From NCBI GenBank assembly GCA_039817825.1, contig JBCBVA010000006.1, positions 1-64,000 on the forward strand: a DNA stretch of 64,000 nucleotides, written 5' to 3'. The stretch's first letter is position 1. Each line of letters begins with the position of its first letter. A program made the translations under genes and the position numbers. This document shows positions 1 to 8,660 of the stretch, piece after piece. This DNA is from PCC-7336 sp039817825. Lineage in GTDB: Bacteria > Cyanobacteriota > Cyanobacteriia > Thermostichales > PCC-7336. The notes under the pieces were generated by a model. That model was not told where the DNA came from and did not search any database. It saw nothing but the letters and a program-made list of their open reading frames with translations.

Positions 1-262
1 TTTTGCCTATATACAATTGCGCAGAGTGGAAAGATGGAGTGACTTTCTCTTAGCCAATTAACAGGCCAGAATCTTCCGATCCTTTCTCTATCTGGCTTTC
101 AAGGAGACGATCGGATGTTTTTAAGATTGGAGATTGTGAAGTGGAAAATGCTCTATTTTATTTGTGAGAGACCTAGATCACACCGCCCTTAGGATCTCGA
201 TCGCAAACTGTTCTGACTAGAGAAAATATTGTGGGCTCATGCAGCTACCAAGAGATTTACAC

Positions 263-841
263 ATGAGCTTCCAATCCTCTGCGTCCAAGATTTTTGCCCT
301 GGTTGGTTTAGGTCTTGTTATTGCTCCAATTGCCCACGCTCGTCCCCTATCCATACAGCGCCGCCAGCCAGCCCCTCAATTACAAATCCAACGAGAGTAT
401 CGATTGCGCCCCCAAACCGAACAAACCAACAACTATCAACCCCTTAACAGCCCTGGCAGCTACGACTATCAAGCCTTTGCCCCTAGCGCCCCCACCAGCG
501 GTCCGCAGGGAATTTGGAAGCATGGCAGTTGCAATAACGTAGTGCGAGTTCTGGTCAGCAATGTTGGTGACGCAGTTGGCCCTGGTGGTACCGTCACCCT
601 CACGGTCCCCGAACCGATTGACGATTCGGATTACTTCAATGCCCCAACGGTGGATGCAACCTACAGCTTGCCGTTCAACGCAATCGCTGCTGGCGACCAC
701 ACCTGGATTGAATTTACCAATGTCGATTTCCCCGAAGTCTTCCGCTACGAACTCAACGCCACCGTTACCCCTGACGGAGATTCCAATCCCTCCAACAACT
801 CTCGTTCTGTCGATGTCTTCGTCAACCACGCTTGCTCCTAA
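263..841 (+). CDS. exported CARDB-like hypothetical protein
   Basis: This encodes a secreted protein of about 192 residues with no assignable activity. The N-terminus has a Lys-containing start, a hydrophobic core (FALVGLGLVIAPIA) and an AHA-type signal peptidase I site near residue 28. A Pro/Gln-rich, probably disordered stretch follows, then a beta-rich domain from about residue 90 (VVRVLVSNVGDAVGPGGTV) that resembles the CARDB adhesion fold. One Cys opens that domain (HGSC) and one closes the protein (HACS), which suggests a disulfide in the periplasm. ATG 263, with AAGAG about 9 nt upstream, is preferred over ATG 239 because it puts the signal peptide at the N-terminus. A good terminator follows, so the gene is probably transcribed alone. 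Confidence 0.7.
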   Translation: MSFQSSASKIFALVGLGLVIAPIAHARPLSIQRRQPAPQLQIQREYRLRPQTEQTNNYQPLNSPGSYDYQAFAPSAPTSGPQGIWKHGSCNNVVRVLVSNVGDAVGPGGTVTLTVPEPIDDSDYFNAPTVDATYSLPFNAIAAGDHTWIEFTNVDFPEVFRYELNATVTPDGDSNPSNNSRSVDVFVNHACS

Positions 842-883
842 CGCTTTTCCAAGTTGAGTTCGTCAAGCTTGAGTCTCTCTTCA

Positions 884-913
884 ACCGCCTCGGATTGCCG
901 CAGGCGGTTTTTT
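884..913 (+). terminator. rho-independent terminator
   Basis: A 7-bp GC-rich stem (ACCGCCT at 884-890 with AGGCGGT at 902-908) runs directly into a tract of six T residues. It lies 43 nt after the stop codon of the exported CARDB-like gene and most likely ends that transcript. Confidence 0.8.
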
Positions 914-1013
914 CTGCGGTCTATTACAATCATCGACTTGGAACCACGAGATTTTCTTGCCAAACTCAAGTGAGTGGCAGCTCGGTTTAGACATCCTCGC
1001 CGGTGCACAAACT

Positions 1014-1700
1014 ATGTCGACGAACACTACGTCGTTTGAATTCGACCATCTGTTCATTTGCACCGATCGCAATGCCCTGGTAGGCGATCGCCTTGTCTCT
1101 GCCGGTTTGGTTGAGGGATCGTCAAATATCCACCTCGGACAAGGAACTGCTAACCGCCGCTTTTTCTTCCATAACGCCATGCTGGAGCTGCTGTGGGTTC
1201 ACGATCGACAGGAGGCGCAGTCAGAGGCGATCGCTCGGACGCTTTTGTGGGAGCGTTGGGCCAATCGCAATAGCGGGGGATGTCCGTTTGGACTGTGTTT
1301 GCGCCCAGCCAATGGCAAATTGGATAACGTTGCATTCAGCAGTTGGGCGTTTCGGCCACCTTACTTGCCAGAAACGTTGAGCATAGCTGTCGGAACGAAC
1401 AGCGACGATCTAGCTGAGCCGATGCTGTTCCAGACCCCCTTTGGCAAACGTCCCGATCGCTTTGCTGCAGAGAAAACACAGCCGCTAAATCATCTTCTCA
1501 ATTTGCGTGAGGTCACTCGTGTAGAGTTCATCAGTCCTGCAGCCAGTCGCCCCTCTCCAGAATTACAAGCTGTGCTCGAAACCGGACAGGTTCAGTTGCG
1601 CGCTGGAGACGAATATTGCATCGAGCTGGGGTTTGATGGAGGGAAACAAGGGCAACAGGTGGATTTCAGACCTCAATTGCCTCTCGTGTTCAGTTGGTGA
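1014..1700 (+). CDS. glyoxalase-like (VOC superfamily) protein
   Basis: A cytoplasmic protein of about 228 residues. It starts with an FEFDHLFICT segment, the typical first strand of the glyoxalase-like fold, and continues with SAGLVEGSSNIHLGQGTANR and a long C-terminal half with the pattern of PF13468-type proteins. His in FDHLF and Glu/Asp residues in LELLWVHD could be metal ligands, by family analogy only. No substrate can be assigned. ATG 1014 is chosen because homology-like sequence begins right after it; an in-frame ATG at 957 would add 19 residues that look unlike protein. The next gene starts 22 nt downstream with a strong ribosome binding site, so the two are probably cotranscribed. 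Confidence 0.65.
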   Translation: MSTNTTSFEFDHLFICTDRNALVGDRLVSAGLVEGSSNIHLGQGTANRRFFFHNAMLELLWVHDRQEAQSEAIARTLLWERWANRNSGGCPFGLCLRPANGKLDNVAFSSWAFRPPYLPETLSIAVGTNSDDLAEPMLFQTPFGKRPDRFAAEKTQPLNHLLNLREVTRVEFISPAASRPSPELQAVLETGQVQLRAGDEYCIELGFDGGKQGQQVDFRPQLPLVFSW

Positions 1701-1722
1701 TGACAAATAACAGGAGGAGGCT

Positions 1723-2109
1723 GTGGAACGTCATCCAATAGAACAGGCGATCGCGCAAGCAGATACGGCGATTAATCGAGAAGACTTCGATATATTGGTT
1801 GATTGCTATACAGATGATGCGGTCTTAGTGATTCAGCCCGGACGTAACGCTATTGGCAAAGCTCAACTTCGGCAAGCTTTTGAGGCGATCGCCGCTCATT
1901 TCCAACACACTCTCTATGTCGAGCAAGCGGGCATGAAAATTTTGGAGACTGGCGATACGGCATTAGTGCTAGCCAGGACTCTGATTTCAGCCGAGGGACA
2001 TCCTACGATTGAGCGCGAGGCAACTTACGTGTTTAGAAAAAGTCGCGAGGGTCGGTGGCTGTGCGCGATCGACAATTCCTACGGTCACGCTCTGCTTGAG
2101 CAAGCCTAA
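1723..2109 (+). CDS. NTF2-like (SnoaL/DUF4440-type) protein
   Basis: A 128-residue single-domain protein with the SnoaL/NTF2-like layout: an N-terminal helix (IEQAIAQADTAINREDFD), the CYTDDAVLVIQPG strand segment, an AIGKAQLRQAF helix and three C-terminal strands ending in GRWLCAIDNSYG. Such folds serve as small-molecule isomerases, hydratases or binding proteins, and the substrate here is unknown. The start is GTG at 1723, fixed by the strong Shine-Dalgarno AGGAGGAGG about 3-10 nt upstream. It follows the VOC gene at 22 nt, so the pair may act together on one small metabolite (inference). Confidence 0.7.
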   Translation: MERHPIEQAIAQADTAINREDFDILVDCYTDDAVLVIQPGRNAIGKAQLRQAFEAIAAHFQHTLYVEQAGMKILETGDTALVLARTLISAEGHPTIEREATYVFRKSREGRWLCAIDNSYGHALLEQA

Positions 2110-2146
2110 GCCTCTCCCATCACAAGTCGATTGTGCTCGGAACCTT

Positions 2147-2611
2147 TTACAGTTTTTTGGTCATAAAGACGCTGTTGGGATCGTTGGTATAGTCAGCAAA
2201 CGGGCTACGAAACACGAAACCATAGCGCGTATATAGCGCGCGGGCTGGCGCAAATTCAGGCATGGCTCCCGTTTCGAGATAGAGACGCTGGTAAGCGCGA
2301 CGTTCGGCCTCCTGAATAATATGTTCGAGCATTGTCGAACCAACCCCTTTACCGCGATGGGCTTTTGCGGTGCGCATGGATTTAATTTCGCCAGTATGGG
2401 TGTCGAGTTCTTTTAGCGCACCAGAGCCAACCAGTTCATTTTCCGTCCAAGCCGACCAAAATGTTATCTCGGGAACCTTTAGTGCGTCTAGGTCGAGGGC
2501 ATGAACACTCTCAGGTGGCGTAATCTCATACATCTCATCGAGATGATCTTGCAGAAAGGACGCGATCGCCATCCCCGTTAGATCGTCTTCACGAATGTGC
2601 AATTGAATCAT
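2147..2611 (-). CDS. GNAT family N-acetyltransferase
   Basis: A 154-residue GNAT acetyltransferase. The acetyl-CoA pyrophosphate-binding motif A is visible as AHRGKGVGSTML near residues 84-95, preceded by the strand GEIKSMRT and followed by a YLETG strand and the ARALYTRYGF helix, the usual order. Overall it resembles the YsnE-type subgroup of small GNAT proteins. The acceptor substrate cannot be read from the sequence. The gene converges on the NTF2-like gene and is divergent from another GNAT gene about 200 bp away, but the two are not close in sequence. Confidence 0.8.
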   Translation of the reverse strand: MIQLHIREDDLTGMAIASFLQDHLDEMYEITPPESVHALDLDALKVPEITFWSAWTENELVGSGALKELDTHTGEIKSMRTAKAHRGKGVGSTMLEHIIQEAERRAYQRLYLETGAMPEFAPARALYTRYGFVFRSPFADYTNDPNSVFMTKKL

Positions 2612-2822
2612 GGTTTCAACGGGTTTGTAGAACTTACGCTCAATACGATCTTTGTCTGCACGTACTGGAGCCTCTGGTTCTTAGAAGAGGAAACGCCATC
2701 AGGTTAGTGCATCTAGAATGCGGTGGTGTAGTGATGAAATAGAGCGGCGATCGCAACGAAGTCGAAAGTCCTCTTTAGAGTTTCAAGCCAGTCAATCTGA
2801 CCCAACGTTGTTGCCAAACAGA

Positions 2823-3437
2823 ATGGCCACCACCACCGAGCGTAGACCGACAGTTGCCCAGCAAAAAGCTGCTGCTGACACCCTTGGAGCGGCTTTTGCA
2901 CGCGATCCGTTTATGTCCTACGTTCTTCCGGATGCCCCATCGAGAGAGCGAAAATTGGCAAAACTCTTTCTGCCCACGATGCGCTGCGGTCTTCGGTACG
3001 GTGGAGTCGAAGTGAATCCTGACGGAAAAGCGGCGCTGACTTGGTTGTCTGGTGGAGATTTTCCGTTACGTCTTTCGCAAGTAATACGCAGCGGCCTGAT
3101 CTGGACGCCTCTGAATATTGGCTTTTCAGCAACTCAGCGGTTAGAAGACCACGAGGACGTTTGCGATCGCGAATTACTGAACCGGGCCCCTGCAGGATTT
3201 GCGTATTTGTGGATAGTCGGAGTTCATCCGGAAGCACGCGGACAAGGCTTAGGTCGTCTGGTGATTCAATCGGCTCTCAACAACATGCGAACTCGCGGTC
3301 ACACAGCCTGCTTGCTCAGAACGGATACTGAGAAGAACGTCTCGTTTTACGAGCATTTGGGGTTTCAGCAGATCCATAGCGATACAGTGCCAGGTAGCAA
3401 TCTACCGTACTGGCTGTTTTCGCAAGATCTGGTGTGA
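2823..3437 (+). CDS. GNAT family N-acetyltransferase
   Basis: A GNAT acetyltransferase of 204 residues from ATG 2823. The N-terminal half is variable. The acetyl-CoA site is IVGVHPEARGQGLGRLVIQS, followed by a LLRTDTEKNVSFYEHLGFQ segment that is typical of this family, with the N-V-x-F-Y-x-x-x-G-F motif before the last strand. An upstream in-frame ATG at 2718 would add a basic, low-complexity stretch with no domain features, so 2823 is preferred. The physiological acceptor is unknown. The gene faces away from the other GNAT gene at 2147-2611. Confidence 0.75.
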   Translation: MATTTERRPTVAQQKAAADTLGAAFARDPFMSYVLPDAPSRERKLAKLFLPTMRCGLRYGGVEVNPDGKAALTWLSGGDFPLRLSQVIRSGLIWTPLNIGFSATQRLEDHEDVCDRELLNRAPAGFAYLWIVGVHPEARGQGLGRLVIQSALNNMRTRGHTACLLRTDTEKNVSFYEHLGFQQIHSDTVPGSNLPYWLFSQDLV

Positions 3438-3696
3438 GGCTGTTTCCCGAGAACAAGCGATCGTGATGCAGAGGGATGGGATAGCAGTTGCCGAGTAACG
3501 AAATGTACGTTCCTGAGCTGGAATGCTGTATTCGCTCGTTCAGTTTTTGGAGCAACAAACAGGCCGATGCAAGAGTTTGACATCATCAAGATTGAATCGC
3601 ATCTTTCTCCTGTATCGCTCCAGCTTCAGCCCTATCAAGTCTCCAGACCAGCAGATTGCTATATGACAAGCCACCCCAGGGTCGACGATCGGCAAT

Positions 3697-5148
3697 CTAC
3701 GGTTGCGTAACCACTGCTGCGGACGAACGATGTTGCCGGATTAACACGGCCCCCACCAACAGCCAAGCAATGAGCAAACCTCCTGTAATCAGTAAAGTGC
3801 CCAGCAATCCAAATTTGACAATCAATGCGGGGGCCGCTGCCGTAAACAGCCCTCCTCCAACAATGGGTTCAAAGAATAGTTGCTTGTAAGCAAAGCTTTC
3901 AAAGGCTCCAGTATCGTTATACGGATCGACCATCCGCAACAACAATATTCCCGTAGCAGTGACTCCCATTGACTGACCGACATCCCCCAATCCTTTTTCA
4001 AACCAACTGTCGGGAAACAGTCGGGGAGCGTAGTAGAGAAAGAACAGGACGTTCCAGGTAATGCCGACCGTGCTCAGAATCAGAAAGATACCGAGATTGC
4101 TGCCAATCACCTGCAGCGAAATCGAGGCTAAGGCGGCAATGACAACCACATCTAACGCTAGACCGGCGATATTCTTCATCAGAGGTTGAATGACCAGCGG
4201 ATCTAGTTGCAACCGCACGAGAACGAGTTGAACCACAATGCCGCCCACCAATGCCATCGGGAATAGGGGAACGAAGGACATCACCTCAAATCCAGTCAGG
4301 CCCCACGTAACCGATTCCAGCCAAACTAACCCTTGCAAAATCACCCAGCCGACAGCGATCGAAATCCCCACAATTCCAAAATTAAGTGAGAGTGGATCGA
4401 TGAGTAAGCCTCTCATTAGACGAGCCCTCTTTGCTTGAAATTCTGGCGTTTCGGTATGGGTTAGCTCGGGGATTTCTTCAACGTCATCAACAGCCTGCAC
4501 CATGAAATGAGTGTGACCTTTCCGGCGCCCCCAGTTGGCCAACATCGTACCCGCCACAATTCCCGAGACAATACCCACCGTGGCCAATCCCAGTGCCAAA
4601 TCGGCACCTTCCGGATAGCCCAGCTCGACCATCGTATCGGCCATACCGCCGGCAGTTCCGTGCCCCCCTTCAAAACCAATTTCAATCAAAGAAGCAGCAA
4701 TTGGATTGGCATCAAATACTGGCATGAGGACCAATAAAGTCACTAAAATTCCAATGACATACTGCCCCCAAGCTAGCGATTGTCCGAAGACAACTTGCGG
4801 GGCGGCCTTTCTCCAAATGGCCCCAGGACTGGGAATGCGCTCCCCCAGAAACAACGCAGCAAATACGATGTTGATGAATACGCCTGGAGATTGAGACCAT
4901 ACAGTGCGAATGGGCTCGGAGAAAATCCCTCCCGATAAGGCAACACCATCGCCACCCACAGCCGTTGCGATCGCTCCCAGAACTTGAGGTCCCAGCAATA
5001 ATGCCAGGGCACCTGCCACAATTGATTCCGGTAAATATAGACGCTGTATCCAGCTGACTTTTTGCTTGATAAATCGCCCAGCTAAGACTAGCATGGCCAT
5101 ACAAATGAACGAGAAAAAGACATCAGTCAATGTAAACATTTCACTCAC
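3697..5148 (-). CDS. gltS: sodium/glutamate symporter GltS
   Basis: An inner-membrane carrier of 483 residues with about 11-12 hydrophobic segments. It belongs to the ESS family that imports glutamate with Na+. Supporting features are the YLPESIVAGALALLLGPQVLG segment after TM1, a glycine-rich reentrant-loop motif (GFEGGHGTAGGMADTM, about residues 158-173) and a second C-terminal half with the inverted-repeat layout typical of GltS. A polar cytoplasmic loop (about residues 215-245) separates the halves. Translation starts at GTG 5148 or at ATG 5139. It stands alone, with 355 bp of non-coding DNA upstream. Its length is somewhat above the roughly 400 residues of the E. coli enzyme, which fits the longer cyanobacterial GltS (Slr1145 type). 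Confidence 0.85.
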   Translation of the reverse strand: MSEMFTLTDVFFSFICMAMLVLAGRFIKQKVSWIQRLYLPESIVAGALALLLGPQVLGAIATAVGGDGVALSGGIFSEPIRTVWSQSPGVFINIVFAALFLGERIPSPGAIWRKAAPQVVFGQSLAWGQYVIGILVTLLVLMPVFDANPIAASLIEIGFEGGHGTAGGMADTMVELGYPEGADLALGLATVGIVSGIVAGTMLANWGRRKGHTHFMVQAVDDVEEIPELTHTETPEFQAKRARLMRGLLIDPLSLNFGIVGISIAVGWVILQGLVWLESVTWGLTGFEVMSFVPLFPMALVGGIVVQLVLVRLQLDPLVIQPLMKNIAGLALDVVVIAALASISLQVIGSNLGIFLILSTVGITWNVLFFLYYAPRLFPDSWFEKGLGDVGQSMGVTATGILLLRMVDPYNDTGAFESFAYKQLFFEPIVGGGLFTAAAPALIVKFGLLGTLLITGGLLIAWLLVGAVLIRQHRSSAAVVTQP

Positions 5149-5503
5149 GTGATATTCAATTTACGCTTCACTCTTTTGGGGAATCTAGATAGCTTATTTG
5201 ACGGTCTTATGTGGTGCTGAAACATTAGATACAGTTCCGGCAAAACGTACCTACAGCAATGTCAGAATACACAGTTTTAGGTAAAAATAGTGGCCGTGAT
5301 TGTCTGAACTCAGATACTTTAAAAGAGACGCGATAGTCCACCTTGCCAAAGGCAGACTTGCTTGGAAGTAGTTTTGACTTAACTAGTGAGGGCAAGGTTT
5401 TTCACAATTTCCTAACCAAGAAACAATAAATGCCCAAAGCGAATCCGTCATCTTTGGCTCTAACCTCATCATGCAGCGATTTAACAAATAAGCCTGTCGA
5501 CTG
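5149..5503. other. non-coding interval between gltS and the SUKH gene
   Basis: This 355-bp divergent spacer should hold promoters for both flanking genes. The only coding signal is a seven-residue ORF at 5471-5491 (MQRFNK plus stop), in frame with and just upstream of the TTG start of the SUKH gene. I see no strong hairpin, repeat copy or recognisable operator. Confidence 0.4.
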
Positions 5504-6214
5504 TTGACCGCAAAACCTGCAGTCTCGAAAGTTGCAACGCGGCAGTTAGATGCTCTGGAAACCCGACTATGCCTGGAGCTTCCCTACTCCGTTCGGGAGT
5601 GGTATTCCCATTTCAACGCTATTGAAACTCTGGCGGTATGTAGCAACGATGACCATCCCATCCCGATTCAAGAATTTGAGCTAGAGCAGTGGAAGAGCCA
5701 TACATTTTTGCCTTTCAAAATCGAAAATCAAGGGGTATGTCGATGGGCAATTTCGCTGGATGGATCTGTCGACCCACCTATATTCGTTAACGTCGAAGAA
5801 GCTGGCTGGATTGCACATGCAGATACATTTTCACGCCACGTTTACTCGTGTGTTTGGGACCATGCCACCGTGTTTGCGAAACCGGGGCTCGTGCAAGCCC
5901 AGAACGTACCGATCTCAAGTTCAACACTCAACAATCTGGCAACTCACTTCACCGCAGAAATTCGCACCTTCGGTTGGCCAGGTCAAACCCAGTATCGATT
6001 TGCTGGAGATCGCCAAACCATCCTGATTTGGTCGAACGAACATCAAGCTGATTGGTTTGTCGCTGCGGACGATACCGATACATTACATTCTCTACTTGAA
6101 TTGATTTGGCCTCTTGATGCTGTTGGAGCTGCGTTGTACGGATGCTCGGAAATGGGTTGCATGGCATTGAAGTTAATTATTAGTGAGCGGGTTTCAAAAG
6201 AAGCGAGACTATAA
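5504..6214 (+). CDS. SUKH / SMI1-KNR4-like domain protein
   Basis: A 236-residue soluble protein. Its start resembles SMI1/KNR4 (SUKH) domains: LDALETRLCLELPYSVREWY near residues 15-34, where family members have an amphipathic helix, a conserved LP and an aromatic-rich helix. FLPFKIENQGVCRWAISL and DPPIFVN then match the later strands. SUKH proteins include immunity proteins against nuclease toxins in contact-dependent systems, and general protein-interaction modules. No toxin gene lies beside it. The start is uncertain: TTG 5504 is the first usable codon after an in-frame stop at 5489-5491, and no good Shine-Dalgarno is seen. tex follows on the same strand after 82 nt. Confidence 0.6.
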   Translation: MTAKPAVSKVATRQLDALETRLCLELPYSVREWYSHFNAIETLAVCSNDDHPIPIQEFELEQWKSHTFLPFKIENQGVCRWAISLDGSVDPPIFVNVEEAGWIAHADTFSRHVYSCVWDHATVFAKPGLVQAQNVPISSSTLNNLATHFTAEIRTFGWPGQTQYRFAGDRQTILIWSNEHQADWFVAADDTDTLHSLLELIWPLDAVGAALYGCSEMGCMALKLIISERVSKEARL

Positions 6215-6296
6215 TTCCATCCCAAGCAAACATGGCCACCAGGCCGAAAATGTTTGCCACAATGGGTCGCAGCTCTACCGCTCATAGTCACTGTCC

Positions 6297-8624
6297 ATGA
6301 ACGAACTTGTTTCTGTCCTGTCTGCCGAACTGTCGCTGCGCCCCAAACAGGTAACCGAGGCGCTGGCACTACTGGAAGAAGGGGCGACGGTGCCGTTTAT
6401 TGCCCGTTATCGAAAGGAACGTACGGGCGAGATGGACGAAACTCAGTTGAGAGCCCTGCAAGATCGCTACACCTATCTAAAAGACCTGGGCGATCGCAAA
6501 GCCAAGATTTTGGAGTCGATCGCTGCTCAAGGCAAGCTCACCGATGCCCTCCAAGCCCAAATCGAAGCTTGCACCCAAAAGACCGAGCTGGAAGATCTGT
6601 ATCTGCCCTACAAGCCCAAGCGCAGAACCCGCGCCACCATTGCCCGCGAGAAAGGGCTGGAGCCATTGGCGAACAAGCTGCAGCAATTGAATGAGGCTAA
6701 GAGCGATCGCGTCGATTTACAACAAGAAGCCAGCCCGTTTTTGAACCCTGAGAAGGGAGTGGACACCACCGACGATGCACTGCAAGGGGCGTCGGATATC
6801 TTGGCAGAGGCGGTGGCAGAGCGGGCCGAACTGCGGGCCTACGTGCGCGACACCATTCTCAAAACCGGAGACTTTGTCTCCAAAATCAAAAGCAAACATC
6901 CCGAAGGCTCCACCAAATTCGAGATGTATCGCAACTACCGCATTCCCCTGCGCAAAGTCGCCCCCCATAACGTTCTGGCCCTACTGCGCGGTCAATCCGA
7001 GGGCATTCTCTCTCTGAATGTTGAATTCGATGAAGAGTCCGTCCTGGCCCATCTCACCCAACAATTTGTGTACGCGCGCGATCGCTCTCTGCGGGAGTTC
7101 TACAGCATTATGCTGGCCGATACCTTGCAGCGGTTGCTCAAGCCGTCGCTGACCAACGCGGCGATCGCCTCCAAAAAAGAATGGGCAGATACCGAATCCA
7201 TTCAAACCTTTGCCGCCAACCTCAAAGATCTGCTGCTGGCGGCTCCTGCCGGACTGAAACCGACACTGGGCATCGATCCGGGGTTTCGCACCGGTTGCAA
7301 AGTGGCGGCCCTCGATCGCACCGGTAAGTTCTTGGCCTATCAAGCCGTATTTCCCCATCAATCAGCCGCTCGACGAGACGAAGCCGCCAAAACACTGCGC
7401 GATTTAATTGCTAAACACAATATCGAACTGATTGCCATTGGCAACGGTACCGCCAGTCGCGAAACCGATGCATTTGTAGCGGAGGCGATCGCCGATTTAC
7501 CGTCCAAGCCCATCAAGATCACGGTCAGTGAAGCGGGAGCTTCCGTGTATTCGGCCAGTGAAGTGGCGATTTCAGAATTTCCCGAGTTGGATGTGACAGT
7601 GCGGGGGGCGATCGCGATCGGACGACGACTGCAAGACCCGCTGGCAGAGCTAGTCAAAGTCGAGCCCAAAGCCATCGGAGTCGGCCAGTACCAGCACGAT
7701 GTGGATCAAAAGCTGTTGAAAAAGCAGTTGGACGAGACGGTAGAAAGCTGCGTCAACTTTGTGGGGGTGGATCTGAATACCGCCTCAAAAGAATTGCTCA
7801 CCTATGTGGCGGGGTTAACTCCGGCAGTGGCCACCAACATCGTGGGTTATCGCAACGAGAACGGTGCGTTTGGCGATCGCAAACAGCTGCTAAAAGTCCC
7901 CAAGCTCGGCCCCAAAGCCTTCGAACAATCTGCTGGTTTCTTGCGCATCCGTGACGGCAAACAGCCCCTCGACAACACAGCAGTTCACCCAGAAAGCTAC
8001 GGGATTGTGGGGGCGATCGCCAACAGCCTCAGTCTGGCTGTGGGTGCTCTTGCCAGTAGCGATCGGCTGCAAAATATAGACCTGAAGCAGTTTGTCACCG
8101 ATACCGTTGGGGAACCCACCCTGCGAGACATCGTGCAGGAGCTGGAAAAGCCCGGTCGAGACCCCCGCGAACAATTCCAATACGCCACATTCAAAGCCGG
8201 AATCGACACCATCTCGGACTTAGAAACGGGGATGGAGTTGGAGGGAGTAGTGACCAACGTGGCCAACTTTGGGGCATTTGTGGATGTGGGAGTACACCAG
8301 GACGGGCTAGTACACATCTCCCAGCTCGCCAATCGGTTTATCAGCGACCCCAAAGACATTGTCAAAGTGGGTCAGGTGGTGAAGGTCAAAGTGATGGAGG
8401 TGGACGAGAAGCTGAAGCGGATTGGTTTATCGATGAAAGCTGTTGGTTCGTCGGATAGCGCGCAAGCTCGTCCAGATAAGCAAACTCCGAGAGCCAGTCG
8501 CGGCGATCGCCCCAGTCGTCCCAAGTCCCACATTCGCCCCCAATCCAACACTCGCCAGTCCGCCTCGCTAGAAGATCTGCAAGCCAAGTTTCAGAAACCT
8601 AAAAAGCCCCGCAAGCGCCGCTAG
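6297..8624 (+). CDS. tex: Tex family RNA-binding transcriptional accessory protein
   Basis: A 775-residue Tex/Spt6-like nucleic-acid-binding protein. Domains in order: helical Tex N-domain (about 1-190, with EEGATVPFIARYRKE), a YqgF/RNase H-like domain starting at TLGIDPGFRTGCKVAALD (about 321-450), helix-hairpin-helix repeats (about 485-565, ASKELLTYVAGLTPAVA and LLKVPKLGPKAFE) and an S1 RNA-binding domain (about 645-715, GVVTNVANFGAFVDVGVHQD). A basic Arg/Lys/Pro tail of about 50 residues ends in KPRKRR. The length matches the family. Tex homologues bind RNA and influence transcription and RNA turnover. It is probably transcribed with or after the SUKH gene. Confidence 0.93.
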   Translation: MNELVSVLSAELSLRPKQVTEALALLEEGATVPFIARYRKERTGEMDETQLRALQDRYTYLKDLGDRKAKILESIAAQGKLTDALQAQIEACTQKTELEDLYLPYKPKRRTRATIAREKGLEPLANKLQQLNEAKSDRVDLQQEASPFLNPEKGVDTTDDALQGASDILAEAVAERAELRAYVRDTILKTGDFVSKIKSKHPEGSTKFEMYRNYRIPLRKVAPHNVLALLRGQSEGILSLNVEFDEESVLAHLTQQFVYARDRSLREFYSIMLADTLQRLLKPSLTNAAIASKKEWADTESIQTFAANLKDLLLAAPAGLKPTLGIDPGFRTGCKVAALDRTGKFLAYQAVFPHQSAARRDEAAKTLRDLIAKHNIELIAIGNGTASRETDAFVAEAIADLPSKPIKITVSEAGASVYSASEVAISEFPELDVTVRGAIAIGRRLQDPLAELVKVEPKAIGVGQYQHDVDQKLLKKQLDETVESCVNFVGVDLNTASKELLTYVAGLTPAVATNIVGYRNENGAFGDRKQLLKVPKLGPKAFEQSAGFLRIRDGKQPLDNTAVHPESYGIVGAIANSLSLAVGALASSDRLQNIDLKQFVTDTVGEPTLRDIVQELEKPGRDPREQFQYATFKAGIDTISDLETGMELEGVVTNVANFGAFVDVGVHQDGLVHISQLANRFISDPKDIVKVGQVVKVKVMEVDEKLKRIGLSMKAVGSSDSAQARPDKQTPRASRGDRPSRPKSHIRPQSNTRQSASLEDLQAKFQKPKKPRKRR

Positions 8625-8660
8625 TTTTGATGTCAATAGAGCGCTGGTTGATTTCAGAAG

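Noticed and set aside
3600..3662. Possible third family C copy (CTCCAGACC...CAGATTGCTATAT)
   Set aside because: Only the right end resembles C2; the left end is not found, so it is too weak to call.
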